Positions 6,939 to 14,022 of a stretch of 14,480 bases of DNA are shown here, one piece after another. The stretch is taken from the NCBI GenBank assembly GCA_024639415.1, contig JAHEIK010000050.1, positions 1-14,480 of the forward strand, read 5' to 3'. The position numbers and the translations under genes are program-made. This DNA comes from Planctomycetota bacterium (GTDB lineage: Bacteria; Planctomycetota; PLA2; JAEUHO01). Within the stretch, counting starts at the first letter, position 1, and every line of letters begins with the position of its first letter. Under the pieces are notes generated by a model. The model was not told where the DNA came from, ran no database searches, and worked only from the letters and a program-made list of their open reading frames with translations.

Positions 6939-8519
6939 TCAGGGATACCCGAAGCCCACGATCACCCACGACTCTCTCCCGGCCCCGGGGTCGAGGATCC
7001 TCCCGGGCGTACCGTCGGCGCGCCGCAGGGACGGCGCCTGCTTCCGGAGGCAGACGACGAGCGTCCGCTCACCGGTCTCACCTGGCACCGGCTCGGCGGG
7101 GTCGAGGAAGTAGCGCGCCTCGGGTGCCCCGTGGAACACGTTCTCCGGCACCATCCCGTGCGCGATCCAGACGGGGACGTCTCCCGCTCGTAGCTCGGCC
7201 AGACGGCGGTTGAAGCGCTGCTTGTTGCCGTCGTGGAAGCGCGGACGCACGACCCCCTGCGTGAGCATCACGAACACGAGGCCGTACAGCGCACACGTCA
7301 CGAAGCGTCGCCGTACGTCGTGAACCCCCGTGGAGCGCCAGGCGACGACGGCCAGTGCGGCGAACGCGAGGGCGGGGCCTAGCAAACCCGGCAGCGCGCC
7401 CGCCTGCAGACTGCCCGCCACGACGAGGCCGATGGCGGCCAAGACTGAGACGCCGGCGAGCACGCGGAGGTGCAGATCCCAGCGCGCGCGAGCGGGACGC
7501 CGCCACCAGAGCCGGCACCAGCACGCAAGTGCCATGGCGAACAGGGGCACGACCGGCACGAGGTAGCGCACGTGCTTCGTGGGAATCAGGCTGAAGATCA
7601 CCAGCACGGCGGCGCCGGCGACGGTGAGCGATGCGGCGGGTCCGAGGGAGCGCCGCACGCGCGGTATGAGGCTGCCGGCGGCCGCTGCCAGGTAGCCGAG
7701 CCCCCAGATCGCGAACAGGGCCGGCATGCTGAGCAGGTAGTACCAGGCGGCTTGTGACTGATCGAGCGTGCCCGTGATGCGCTCGGCCGCCTGTCCTATG
7801 AGCAGCTTCTGCCCGTACGGCTCCCACCCAGCTACGCGTACGGCGGGCACGAACCACAGCAGCGCGATCGCGAAGCCCACGACGACGACCAGGAGCGGCC
7901 GCGCGGCGCGCAGGCGCTGTCCCAGCGTCCGGTCACGACTACCGGCGAAGAGCACGGCGGCGGGCACCAGCAGCAGCGGCGGTCCCTTGGTCAGCAAGGC
8001 CGCCCCGACCAGCAGGCCTGCGATCCACGGTGTGCGCCGCGTGCCGAGTCCCAGGGCCGCCCGGTCGAGCACGGCCGCGGCAGCGACCGCAAGCGCGGAC
8101 GCCATCATGTCGAGCCGCGCACCGCGCCCGAGCCAGGCGACGGCGGCTGTCGAGAGCACGAGGAGAGCGGCGATCCGAGCCGTGCCGGCGGAGCCCGTGC
8201 GCATGCGCGTCCACCAGGCAGTCAGAAGCACGAGGGCCAACAGTCCCAGAGCCGACGGCAGCCGCGCGAGGAACGGCGTCACCTCGCCGGCCAGCTGCGC
8301 GGGCCCGGCGACGCACCACAGGTAGAGCGGCGGCTTGTTGACGTACAGCTCCCCGTAGCGCGTGGGCACCAGCCACTCCCCGCTGCGGATCATCTCGCGT
8401 GCGAGCTGCCCCCAGCGAGCCGTGTCGATGTCGTGCAAGTTGCGCCCGCCCAGGTCGTAGAAGGTCGCGAACACCAACACGCCGAGGAAGAGCAGCGTGC
8501 CCCACCGTGCGCGGCTCAT
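6939..8519 (-). CDS. ArnT/PMT-like membrane glycosyltransferase (copy A)
   Basis: This is a 526-residue polytopic membrane protein of the ArnT/GT39-GT83 type, which uses a polyprenyl-phosphate sugar on the outer face of the cytoplasmic membrane. After a first membrane helix (8-21), the catalytic loop has LGGR-x2-HDID (23-32), LAREM (39-43), SGEWLVP (46-52) and KPPLYLW (62-68). Known family members carry DE-x-RYA, REM-x3-G-D/E-W and KPPL at these places. LARLP, RMRTGS, WLGR-x3-LDM and LLTKGP follow, then more hydrophobic segments with PTKHVRYLVPVVP. A soluble C-terminal tail begins near residue 420. The ATG overlaps the stop of the LAB_N gene (ATGA). It is a close paralogue of the plus-strand gene at 10049. 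The acceptor (lipid A, LPS, glycan or protein) is unknown. Confidence 0.88.
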   Translation of the reverse strand: MSRARWGTLLFLGVLVFATFYDLGGRNLHDIDTARWGQLAREMIRSGEWLVPTRYGELYVNKPPLYLWCVAGPAQLAGEVTPFLARLPSALGLLALVLLTAWWTRMRTGSAGTARIAALLVLSTAAVAWLGRGARLDMMASALAVAAAAVLDRAALGLGTRRTPWIAGLLVGAALLTKGPPLLLVPAAVLFAGSRDRTLGQRLRAARPLLVVVVGFAIALLWFVPAVRVAGWEPYGQKLLIGQAAERITGTLDQSQAAWYYLLSMPALFAIWGLGYLAAAAGSLIPRVRRSLGPAASLTVAGAAVLVIFSLIPTKHVRYLVPVVPLFAMALACWCRLWWRRPARARWDLHLRVLAGVSVLAAIGLVVAGSLQAGALPGLLGPALAFAALAVVAWRSTGVHDVRRRFVTCALYGLVFVMLTQGVVRPRFHDGNKQRFNRRLAELRAGDVPVWIAHGMVPENVFHGAPEARYFLDPAEPVPGETGERTLVVCLRKQAPSLRRADGTPGRILDPGAGRESWVIVGFGYP

Positions 8520-9169
8520 GCGTCCTTCTCCCGACCCTCGCGTCGCAGCAGCACGATGTTGCGGATGTAGGGAATGGGATTGAGCACGTAGGCCGCCATC
8601 ATCACCCAGTCGAGGCGGTAGACCGCATACGCGAAAAGCAGCACGGCGCCGAGGGTGCTGACGTAGAAGAAGGAGGCGGGCATCACGCTGCGCCCCTCCC
8701 TCTCGCTCGCGTACCACTGGAGGATGAAGCGGCTGGACCAGATCGTCTGCGCCGTGAAGCCGAGGGCAAGGCCCCACAGCGGCTGCTCGAAGCTCACGAC
8801 GTCCGCACCGGCACGCGTGAGGGCGAAGGCAACGAGGACGGCCAGTCCCAGGCCACAGCACACGGGCACCCAGGGGCTCAGGCGCTCCTCGCGCGGATCG
8901 CGGCTGCGGTAGACGAGGAACAGGTTGCGGACGTAGATCCCCGTGTTGATGCTCACACCTGCGAGGAACACGGGGTCCTGACGGTGGCCTACGTACACGA
9001 GCAGGGCGAGAGAGCCCGCCAGGGACAGCCACCAGAACGCGCGGGGCACCACGCTGCGTCCCGCGCGCTCCGAGGCGAACCACTGCACGAGCACGCGCAG
9101 CGTGAAGAGCCCCTGGCCCAGCCAGCCGATGGCGTCCCAGATCTGGAACGCCACCACGACGGCCGTCAT
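8516..9169 (-). CDS. Tandem LAB_N (lipid A biosynthesis N-terminal) domain membrane protein
   Basis: The 217-residue integral membrane protein is made of two copies of the LAB_N domain. Copy 1 (about 15-88) has LRVLVQWFASERAGRSVVP and ends NTGIYVRNLFLVYR. Copy 2 (about 135-210) has SRFILQWYASEREGRSVMP and ends NPIPYIRNIVLLRR. Each copy has about three membrane helices. As I recall, LAB_N belongs with the MtN3/PQ-loop (SWEET-like) families, where a three-helix unit works as a dimer or as a fused pair. No enzyme activity is established for it. A strong Shine-Dalgarno, GGAGG, sits upstream of the ATG. The gene starts 14 bp after the GT2 gene and overlaps the ArnT-like gene by ATGA. This placement suggests a role in making or moving a lipid-linked sugar. 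Confidence 0.87.
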   Translation of the reverse strand: MTAVVVAFQIWDAIGWLGQGLFTLRVLVQWFASERAGRSVVPRAFWWLSLAGSLALLVYVGHRQDPVFLAGVSINTGIYVRNLFLVYRSRDPREERLSPWVPVCCGLGLAVLVAFALTRAGADVVSFEQPLWGLALGFTAQTIWSSRFILQWYASEREGRSVMPASFFYVSTLGAVLLFAYAVYRLDWVMMAAYVLNPIPYIRNIVLLRREGREKDA

Positions 9170-9183
9170 GGTCCCTCCTCCGC

Positions 9184-9963
9184 TCACGCCTCGGGGGCAG
9201 CGGGGTCTGCGGGGGGTGCGTCTGCGTCCGCGTCCGGCGGCGGACGCTCGGTCGCGACGTAGGTGAAGCGGTTGCGCCACATCCAGCGCACGGACTTCAC
9301 GTCGCGCAGACCCTTCCAGAGCCGGTTCCAGACACCGTAGTGACTGCTGCCGCTCGCGCGCTGGCGGTGCGGGACGACGACCTCGGTCACCGTATAGCCC
9401 TCCATACGAGCCAGCGTCGGGAGGAAGCGGTGCATGCCGTCGTAGAGCTTCACGCGCTCGAGGATGCGGCGCCGGAAGACCTTCAAGCCGCACCCGGTGT
9501 CGTGGACCTTCTCGTTCGTGCGCCAGTTGCGATAGCGGTTCGCGATGCGCGAGGAGATCCGCTTCAGCCAGGAGTCGTTGCGATCCTTGCGCCAGCCGAT
9601 GGCCATGTCGTAGCCGGGCAGCGCGGCAAGCAGGTCGGCGATGGCGCCGGGTGGGTTCTGGAGGTCGGCGTCCATCATGCCGATGACCTCGCCGCGCGCG
9701 TTGCGGAAGCCGCAGTCGAGCGCTGCCGTGAGCCCGTGGTTGCCGTCGTGATCCAGCACGCGGATGCGGGCGTCGGCCGCCCGCAGACGGTCGAGCACGT
9801 CCGAGGATCCGTCCGTGCTGCCGTCGTTGACGAAGACGACCTCGGCGCTCGGCTCGATGGCGGCCAGCAGCGCAGCGATCTCCCCCCAGAGGGGCTCGAG
9901 GTTGCCCTCCTCGTTGTGCACGGGCACCACGAGAGATAGGTACGGATCGGAGGTCGCGCTCAT
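9184..9963 (-). CDS. Family 2 glycosyltransferase, DPM1/ArnC-like
   Basis: This is a GT-A fold enzyme that most likely moves a sugar from a nucleotide sugar to a polyprenyl phosphate on the cytoplasmic side. It has 259 residues. The N-terminal LSLVVPVHNEEGNL (9-22) is followed by VVFVNDGSTDGS (42-53), NHGLTAALDCGFRNARG (75-91), the metal-binding DADLQNP (98-104) with a DxD motif, and HDTGCGLKVFRR (154-165). These are hallmarks of the dolichol-phosphate-mannose synthase-like group. The C-terminal membrane helices of ArnC and GtrB are absent. Instead the protein ends in an Asp/Pro/Ala-rich low-complexity tail (about 240-259). It is the first gene of the seven-gene run. A TACCAT hexamer lies 10 nt before the ATG and there is no good Shine-Dalgarno. 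The sugar is unknown. Confidence 0.92.
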   Translation of the reverse strand: MSATSDPYLSLVVPVHNEEGNLEPLWGEIAALLAAIEPSAEVVFVNDGSTDGSSDVLDRLRAADARIRVLDHDGNHGLTAALDCGFRNARGEVIGMMDADLQNPPGAIADLLAALPGYDMAIGWRKDRNDSWLKRISSRIANRYRNWRTNEKVHDTGCGLKVFRRRILERVKLYDGMHRFLPTLARMEGYTVTEVVVPHRQRASGSSHYGVWNRLWKGLRDVKSVRWMWRNRFTYVATERPPPDADADAPPADPAAPEA

Positions 9964-9973
9964 CGTCTCGGCA

Positions 9974-9979
9974 ATGGTA
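9974..9979 (-). promoter_or_regulatory. Candidate -10 box of the seven-gene operon
   Basis: TACCAT on the minus strand ends 10 nt before the GT2 ATG at 9963. I see no good -35 box. It shares the 85-bp divergent gap at 9964-10048 with the promoter of the second ArnT-like gene, so the two transcripts may be controlled together. Confidence 0.35.
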
Positions 9980-10036
9980 CGCCGTGGGCTTGCGCCCAGC
10001 TTGGAATCTCGATCGGGCGCCGGCGATTCGGGATGC

Positions 10037-10042
10037 TACGTT
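10037..10042 (+). promoter_or_regulatory. Candidate -10 box of the plus-strand ArnT-like gene
   Basis: TACGTT ends 6 nt before the GTG at 10049, which places a transcription start at or next to that codon. There is no Shine-Dalgarno before this GTG or before the ATG at 10079. This supports a leaderless GTG start, but the motif is short and no -35 box is evident. Confidence 0.35.
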
Positions 10043-10048
10043 CTCGCC

Positions 10049-11671
10049 GTGGACAGCGATGCGCAGAGCGCCGCCAGCATGGAGCCCGCCGCTCCCGTGC
10101 CGCCGGCGGCGCACCCCCGGCGGTTGTACCTCCCGCTCCTGCTGATCGCCGGCGTGCTGGCGTTCACGGATCTCGGTGGGCGCAGCGTGCACGACATCGA
10201 CGTACCCCGTGGGGCCGCGCTCGCTCGCGAGATGCTGCAGAGCGGCGAGTGGATCGTGCCGCTGCGGGCCGGCGAGATCTACACGCAGAAGCCGCCGCTC
10301 TACATCTGGTTCGTCGCCGCACCCGCCGCACTCGCGGGCGACGTGACACCGTTCCTCGCGCGACTGCCCGCCGCGCTCGCGTTCATCGCCCTCGTGCTTG
10401 CCTGCGCCTGGTGGACACGCATGCGTACGGGATCGGTCACGGCAGCCCGCATCGCCGGCCTGCTCGCGCTCTCCACGCTCGCACTGGCATGGCTCGGGCG
10501 CGAGGCCAAGCTCGACATGCTCGCTGCGGCGCTGAGCGTCTGGGGCGCAGCCCTGATCGATGCCGCGGCCCACGGGCGCGCGCACCCACGACTGGCGATC
10601 GTGGCCGGCGTCGTGCTCGGACTCGGCCTGCTCACCAAGGGCCCGCTGGTGCTGCTGGTCGCCGCGGCCGTGCTGCTCGCAGGCGGCGAGCCGGGGACCC
10701 GCCTGGGCCGGCGGCTGCATAGCGCCCGCCTCGGCCGGACCCTGTGCTTCGCGCTGCTGGTCGCGCTGGCCTGGTTCCTGCCCGCCCTGCTGCTGTCCGA
10801 CGCGGGCTACGGCGAAGCGCTGCTTGTCGATCAGGCCGCCAAGCGGCTCTCGGGCTTGGGCGATCACCTGGAGCCGCTCTGGTACTACCTCGTCGCGCTG
10901 CTCCACCAGGCGCGGCCGTGGGGCGTGATCTACCTCGTCATCATGGCGGCGGCACTCGTCCCGAAGGCCGCTGCCAAGCTGGGGCCCACGGCCGGTCTCG
11001 CGCGCGCTGCGCTGGCGCTCCTCGTGCTGTACTCACTGTTTCCCACGAAGCACATCCGCTACCTCGCCCCCGCGCTGCCGCTCGCCGCCATCCCGTTGGC
11101 GTGGTGGATTCGGACAAGCGTGCTCCCGCGCGTACCCGCCTTGCCGCGCTGGTGCGGAGCCTTCGCCGTGGTGACCTTCGTCGGCGCGGCCGTGGTGATT
11201 GTCGCTTGCCGACTCAGCACCGTAGGTGGATGGGCAGCGATCGTCCCCGCCGCGGGCCTGCTGCTCACAGGCGCCTGGGCCTACCGCAGGCGTGCAGTGG
11301 CAGGCACGCTCGTCTACGCATTGCTACTTGGCTCCGTCTGCGCCGTGTCGGCGGAAACGGTGCTGCGCTACCGCTTCCGCATACCGCGCCATGTCCGCTT
11401 CAATCGGCAGGTGGCCGAGACGCTGCGCGCGGGCGACGCCCAGGTGTGGACGGTGGCCCCCTGGTACCCCGAGGACCTGTTCCTGGGCGCGCCGCATGCG
11501 CGGTACCTCGGAGCAGTCGGTGCAGGCGGCGCGGCGACGCCGGCGCCAGGTGCCGTCGTCGTCTGCCGTGCGAGCGACCTGGCCGCGCTCGAAGCCGCCC
11601 GCGGCAAGCGGGCGCGGATCCTGTTCGAAGAGCCCACGCACCGGCCGCGTTTGATCGTCCGGTTCGACTGA
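10049..11671 (+). CDS. ArnT/PMT-like membrane glycosyltransferase (copy B)
   Basis: This is a paralogue of the gene at 6939-8519 and has the same predicted job: moving a sugar from a polyprenyl-phosphate carrier to an envelope acceptor outside the cytoplasmic membrane. It has 540 residues from GTG 10049, or 530 from ATG 10079. Both starts leave a short Ala/Pro-rich cytoplasmic N-terminus before the first helix (about 26-40). Catalytic-loop motifs match copy A: DLGGR-x2-HDID (41-51), LAREM (58-62), SGEW (65-68), KPPLYIW (81-87), then LARLP, WWTRMRTGS, WLGR-x3-LDM, LLTKGP and PTKHIRYLAPALP. By hand count about two thirds of the first 130 aligned positions are identical to copy A. The C-terminal tails differ much more. 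It is divergent from the operon and ends 7 bp before the convergent Lpt-like gene. Confidence 0.88.
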   Translation: MDSDAQSAASMEPAAPVPPAAHPRRLYLPLLLIAGVLAFTDLGGRSVHDIDVPRGAALAREMLQSGEWIVPLRAGEIYTQKPPLYIWFVAAPAALAGDVTPFLARLPAALAFIALVLACAWWTRMRTGSVTAARIAGLLALSTLALAWLGREAKLDMLAAALSVWGAALIDAAAHGRAHPRLAIVAGVVLGLGLLTKGPLVLLVAAAVLLAGGEPGTRLGRRLHSARLGRTLCFALLVALAWFLPALLLSDAGYGEALLVDQAAKRLSGLGDHLEPLWYYLVALLHQARPWGVIYLVIMAAALVPKAAAKLGPTAGLARAALALLVLYSLFPTKHIRYLAPALPLAAIPLAWWIRTSVLPRVPALPRWCGAFAVVTFVGAAVVIVACRLSTVGGWAAIVPAAGLLLTGAWAYRRRAVAGTLVYALLLGSVCAVSAETVLRYRFRIPRHVRFNRQVAETLRAGDAQVWTVAPWYPEDLFLGAPHARYLGAVGAGGAATPAPGAVVVCRASDLAALEAARGKRARILFEEPTHRPRLIVRFD

Positions 11672-11685
11672 AGCTCCGTCAGTCG
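11665..11685. terminator. Inverted repeat joining the convergent ArnT-like and Lpt-like gene ends
   Basis: CGACTGA and TCAGTCG form a perfect 7-bp stem. The loop is exactly the 7-bp space between the two genes, and the two TGA stop codons lie within the stem arms. It could act on transcripts from both sides. There is no T-tract, and part of the symmetry follows simply from two GAC-TGA gene ends facing each other. Confidence 0.3.
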
Positions 11686-12800
11686 TCCATGGTCGCCAGC
11701 GCGGCGATCGCGATGCTCCCGAAGATCACGGTCGGCAACCAGGCCAGGACCACGGGATTGAACTCGCCCGCCCGGGCCATGCGGCCCACGAGGATCTGCG
11801 CTCCGAAGTACAGCCCCGCGATGACGAGCATGCCGATGACGCCGGGGATCGCGCTCTTGACGCGGCTCGAGATGCGGAAGCTGAGTGGCAGTGACAGCAG
11901 CGTCAGGATGAACGTGGCCAGGGGCGCAGTGAGCAACTCGTGCTTGAGGACGGCTAGATGGGGACTGTCGGGATTGGCCTCCGCCAATCGACTCATCTGG
12001 CCGTAGGACAGCCCCGCGCTCATGCGTGCCAGGAGCGACAGCTCGATCAACGCCGCCGACGCCTGGAGCGGCGCGCTCTCCCCTTCGCCGATCAAGGTCA
12101 GCTGGCTGCCGGGGCGGTCGCGCACCGCCGGGCTCCGGCTGCCCCCGCGGTCGGCGCGCCATGCCCCCTGCTCCTCGTCCCACGTCAACTCCGGGAACCG
12201 AAACTGGTCCGTCATGCCACCGGTCGCGGGGTCACGGAATGTGATCGAGACGGCTTCCATGCGCTGCTGCAGCGGCAAGTAGGCCTGCATGGACAAGCGC
12301 CCGCCACCCGGGTCGTGGTAGTGCGGCACCTGGGTAACGCGATCCGGGGAGTTGCGCATGACGACGCGTGCGAGCCGCATGTAGCGCCGGTTGAGAGGCG
12401 GCACGACGGTCTCCTGCACCGCCAACACCAGGCCCGCGATGACCAGCCCGGATAGCGCGATCGGCAGCGCAATGCGGCGCACCGGGACGCCGGCCGAGGC
12501 GAGCGGCAGGAGTTCATTGCGCAGGTTGAGGCGCGAGAGGCAGAAGATGCTGGCCGCCGGGGCGCAGAATGCCAGCAGCTTCATCCAGAGGAACGGCAGG
12601 AAGGTCAAGTAGTACTCGCCGAGCACGAGCAGGGGGTGTTGCCCGCGGGCGGCGACCTGGTCCCAGTTGCGACTCAGCTTGCGAATGCGCTCCGTGGCGT
12701 CGAGCACGATGACGATCAACGTGAAGAAGAGCAGGACTGCGACGAACGTCACCCAGAACGCCCGCAGCACATAGCGATCATGTCGGCGAAACAGCGTCAT
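11679..12800 (-). CDS. LptF/LptG-family LPS export permease (downstream copy)
   Basis: This is an inner-membrane subunit of the LptB2FG-type transporter that extracts LPS from the cytoplasmic membrane and passes it to the periplasmic bridge. It has 373 residues from the ATG at 12800. Three N-terminal helices lie at about 12-33, 68-90 and 108-130, with the coupling-helix-like NELLPLASAGVPVRRI at 95-110. A periplasmic beta-rich domain covers about 135-285. Three C-terminal helices lie at about 293-308, 318-338 and 348-370. This 3 + periplasmic domain + 3 layout is typical of YjgP/YjgQ proteins. The chosen ATG overlaps the upstream permease stop by ATGA, and a longer frame reaching 12875 would run deep into that gene. 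Which copy is LptF and which LptG cannot be decided. The partner ATPase LptB is not in the window. Confidence 0.9.
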   Translation of the reverse strand: MTLFRRHDRYVLRAFWVTFVAVLLFFTLIVIVLDATERIRKLSRNWDQVAARGQHPLLVLGEYYLTFLPFLWMKLLAFCAPAASIFCLSRLNLRNELLPLASAGVPVRRIALPIALSGLVIAGLVLAVQETVVPPLNRRYMRLARVVMRNSPDRVTQVPHYHDPGGGRLSMQAYLPLQQRMEAVSITFRDPATGGMTDQFRFPELTWDEEQGAWRADRGGSRSPAVRDRPGSQLTLIGEGESAPLQASAALIELSLLARMSAGLSYGQMSRLAEANPDSPHLAVLKHELLTAPLATFILTLLSLPLSFRISSRVKSAIPGVIGMLVIAGLYFGAQILVGRMARAGEFNPVVLAWLPTVIFGSIAIAALATMDD

Positions 12801-13930
12801 CGTCGAAACGCCTTGCGCAGCAGGACACAGGATGCTGCCGTCAGCACGACATGGGGCAACCACATCACGACCCATGGCGGCACGCTGCCACTGCGGGCGA
12901 GCGTCGGCCCCGCGATCTGCAGCGGATAGAAGGTCAGGATGGCCGGGGCGGTCGCGATGACGAAGTCGCGTACGCGGTGACTCGACGGCGGAAGCGCCAT
13001 CGCCATGCTCAATGCGAAGAGCCCGAGGAAGAAGGCCGCCGAGCCCTTGGCCAAGGTGCCGTGGAGCGCGATCTGGATGTCGCGCTGCCTCCCGCGGATC
13101 ATCCCGCGGTTCTCGTTGGCGTAGAACAGCTCGTCGATCGTGAGATCACGCGGGCGCGCGGACCAACGCAGTCCGCCGAAGAACTCGTTGAAGCCGACGC
13201 TCGCCCCTACACGCTGGACGTGTCCGACGACGACGCCTCGGCTCCCGCCCCAGGACACCTCCTCGCCGCCCCGCGACGTCCCCTGGACGAAGGCATCCTT
13301 GAGGTCGAGCCGCAGACCGTCTTCGCCGCCCAACTCTTCCACGTGCTCCAGGTGCAGGCTGGCGGCCGCGACCTTCTCGAGCAGCTTGCCGTGGCGGTCG
13401 GTACGGTCCAGCTCGACCCCCAGCAGCCTACGGCTGCCCTCGTCGAAGCGCTCGAAGGACAGGCGCCCGAGATCGAACGCGACGGAGCGCTCGGTCCCGC
13501 GCAGGGAGCTGAGGAAGCGTGGCAGGTAGTCCCTCAGCCCGGCCCGCATTTCCCGGTTCTTGATCGGGACTTCCCAGCCGTTGTAGTACATCCCGCCGAT
13601 GCCCAGGAGGACGCCGAAGGCGATGACGGGCACGGCCAACGTGCGCAGGTGGACCCCCGCGGTCGAGAGCGCCATCAGCTCGTGGTCCGACGCCCAGCGC
13701 CCCACGACGAAGCCGGTCGCGGTGAGCCATGCGAACGGGATGCTGTAGCTCAAGGCGACGGGGGCCATGTTCGGGAGCAGCGTCCAGAGCGCCTCGGCAC
13801 CGAGGGCTCCTCCGCCATCGCGCACGAAGCGCAGCATGACGCCCAGGAACACGACCGCCGTGACCACGAAGGCCGAGAGCAGGAAGCTCAGCAGCAGCTC
13901 GGCGAGCAACTCGCGCTGGATACGCAGCAC
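12797..13930 (-). CDS. LptF/LptG-family LPS export permease (upstream copy)
   Basis: This is the partner of the permease at 11679-12800 and probably forms a heterodimer with it in the LPS exporter. It has 377 residues. Helices lie at about 12-34, 50-75 and 98-116, with DHELMALSTAGVHLRTL (82-98) as the coupling-helix region. A long periplasmic domain follows (about 120-290), then three C-terminal helices starting at GSAAFFLGLF. I place the start at GTG 13930. GGGAGG stands 6 nt before it, and LRIQRELLAELLLSF then begins just ahead of helix 1, as in family members. An ATG at 13975 would add 15 Arg/Ala-rich residues and has no ribosome site. The two permease genes overlap by ATGA. The pair is divergent from a WaaP-like kinase gene, which fits joint work on LPS. 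Confidence 0.88.
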   Translation of the reverse strand: MLRIQRELLAELLLSFLLSAFVVTAVVFLGVMLRFVRDGGGALGAEALWTLLPNMAPVALSYSIPFAWLTATGFVVGRWASDHELMALSTAGVHLRTLAVPVIAFGVLLGIGGMYYNGWEVPIKNREMRAGLRDYLPRFLSSLRGTERSVAFDLGRLSFERFDEGSRRLLGVELDRTDRHGKLLEKVAAASLHLEHVEELGGEDGLRLDLKDAFVQGTSRGGEEVSWGGSRGVVVGHVQRVGASVGFNEFFGGLRWSARPRDLTIDELFYANENRGMIRGRQRDIQIALHGTLAKGSAAFFLGLFALSMAMALPPSSHRVRDFVIATAPAILTFYPLQIAGPTLARSGSVPPWVVMWLPHVVLTAASCVLLRKAFRR

Positions 13931-13935
13931 TTCGG

Positions 13936-13970
13936 CCCTCCCAGCCCGCGCCCATCGAACGCGTACTGTA
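13936..13970 (-). promoter_or_regulatory. Candidate promoter and ribosome site of the Lpt pair
   Basis: On the minus strand TACAGT (13965-13970) could be a -10 box giving a leader of roughly 28 nt. GGGAGG follows at 13937-13942, 6 nt before the GTG at 13930. Together they favour the GTG over the upstream ATG at 13975, which would lie ahead of the transcription start. No clear -35 box is visible. Confidence 0.4.
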
Positions 13971-14022
13971 TCCATCGTGCGGCGGAATCGAGGGATTGCT
14001 GCGCGCCGCGCCGTTTCCGGCG

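Noticed and set aside
6939..9083. Fusion of the ArnT-like protein with a 190-residue N-terminal domain
   Set aside because: The extra part is the wrong frame of the LAB_N gene. The ATG at 8519 starts right at the LAB_N stop and gives the normal family N-terminus.
3185..9963. Horizontally acquired genomic island
   Set aside because: Base composition is even throughout, housekeeping genes (rsgA, rRNA modification) are part of the same operon, and there is no integrase, tRNA, transposase or flanking direct repeat.
8516..10906. 796-codon minus-strand frame joining LAB_N to a large upstream domain
   Set aside because: The upstream part is antisense to the second ArnT-like gene and out of frame with the GT2 gene. 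A strong Shine-Dalgarno before 9169 marks the true LAB_N start.
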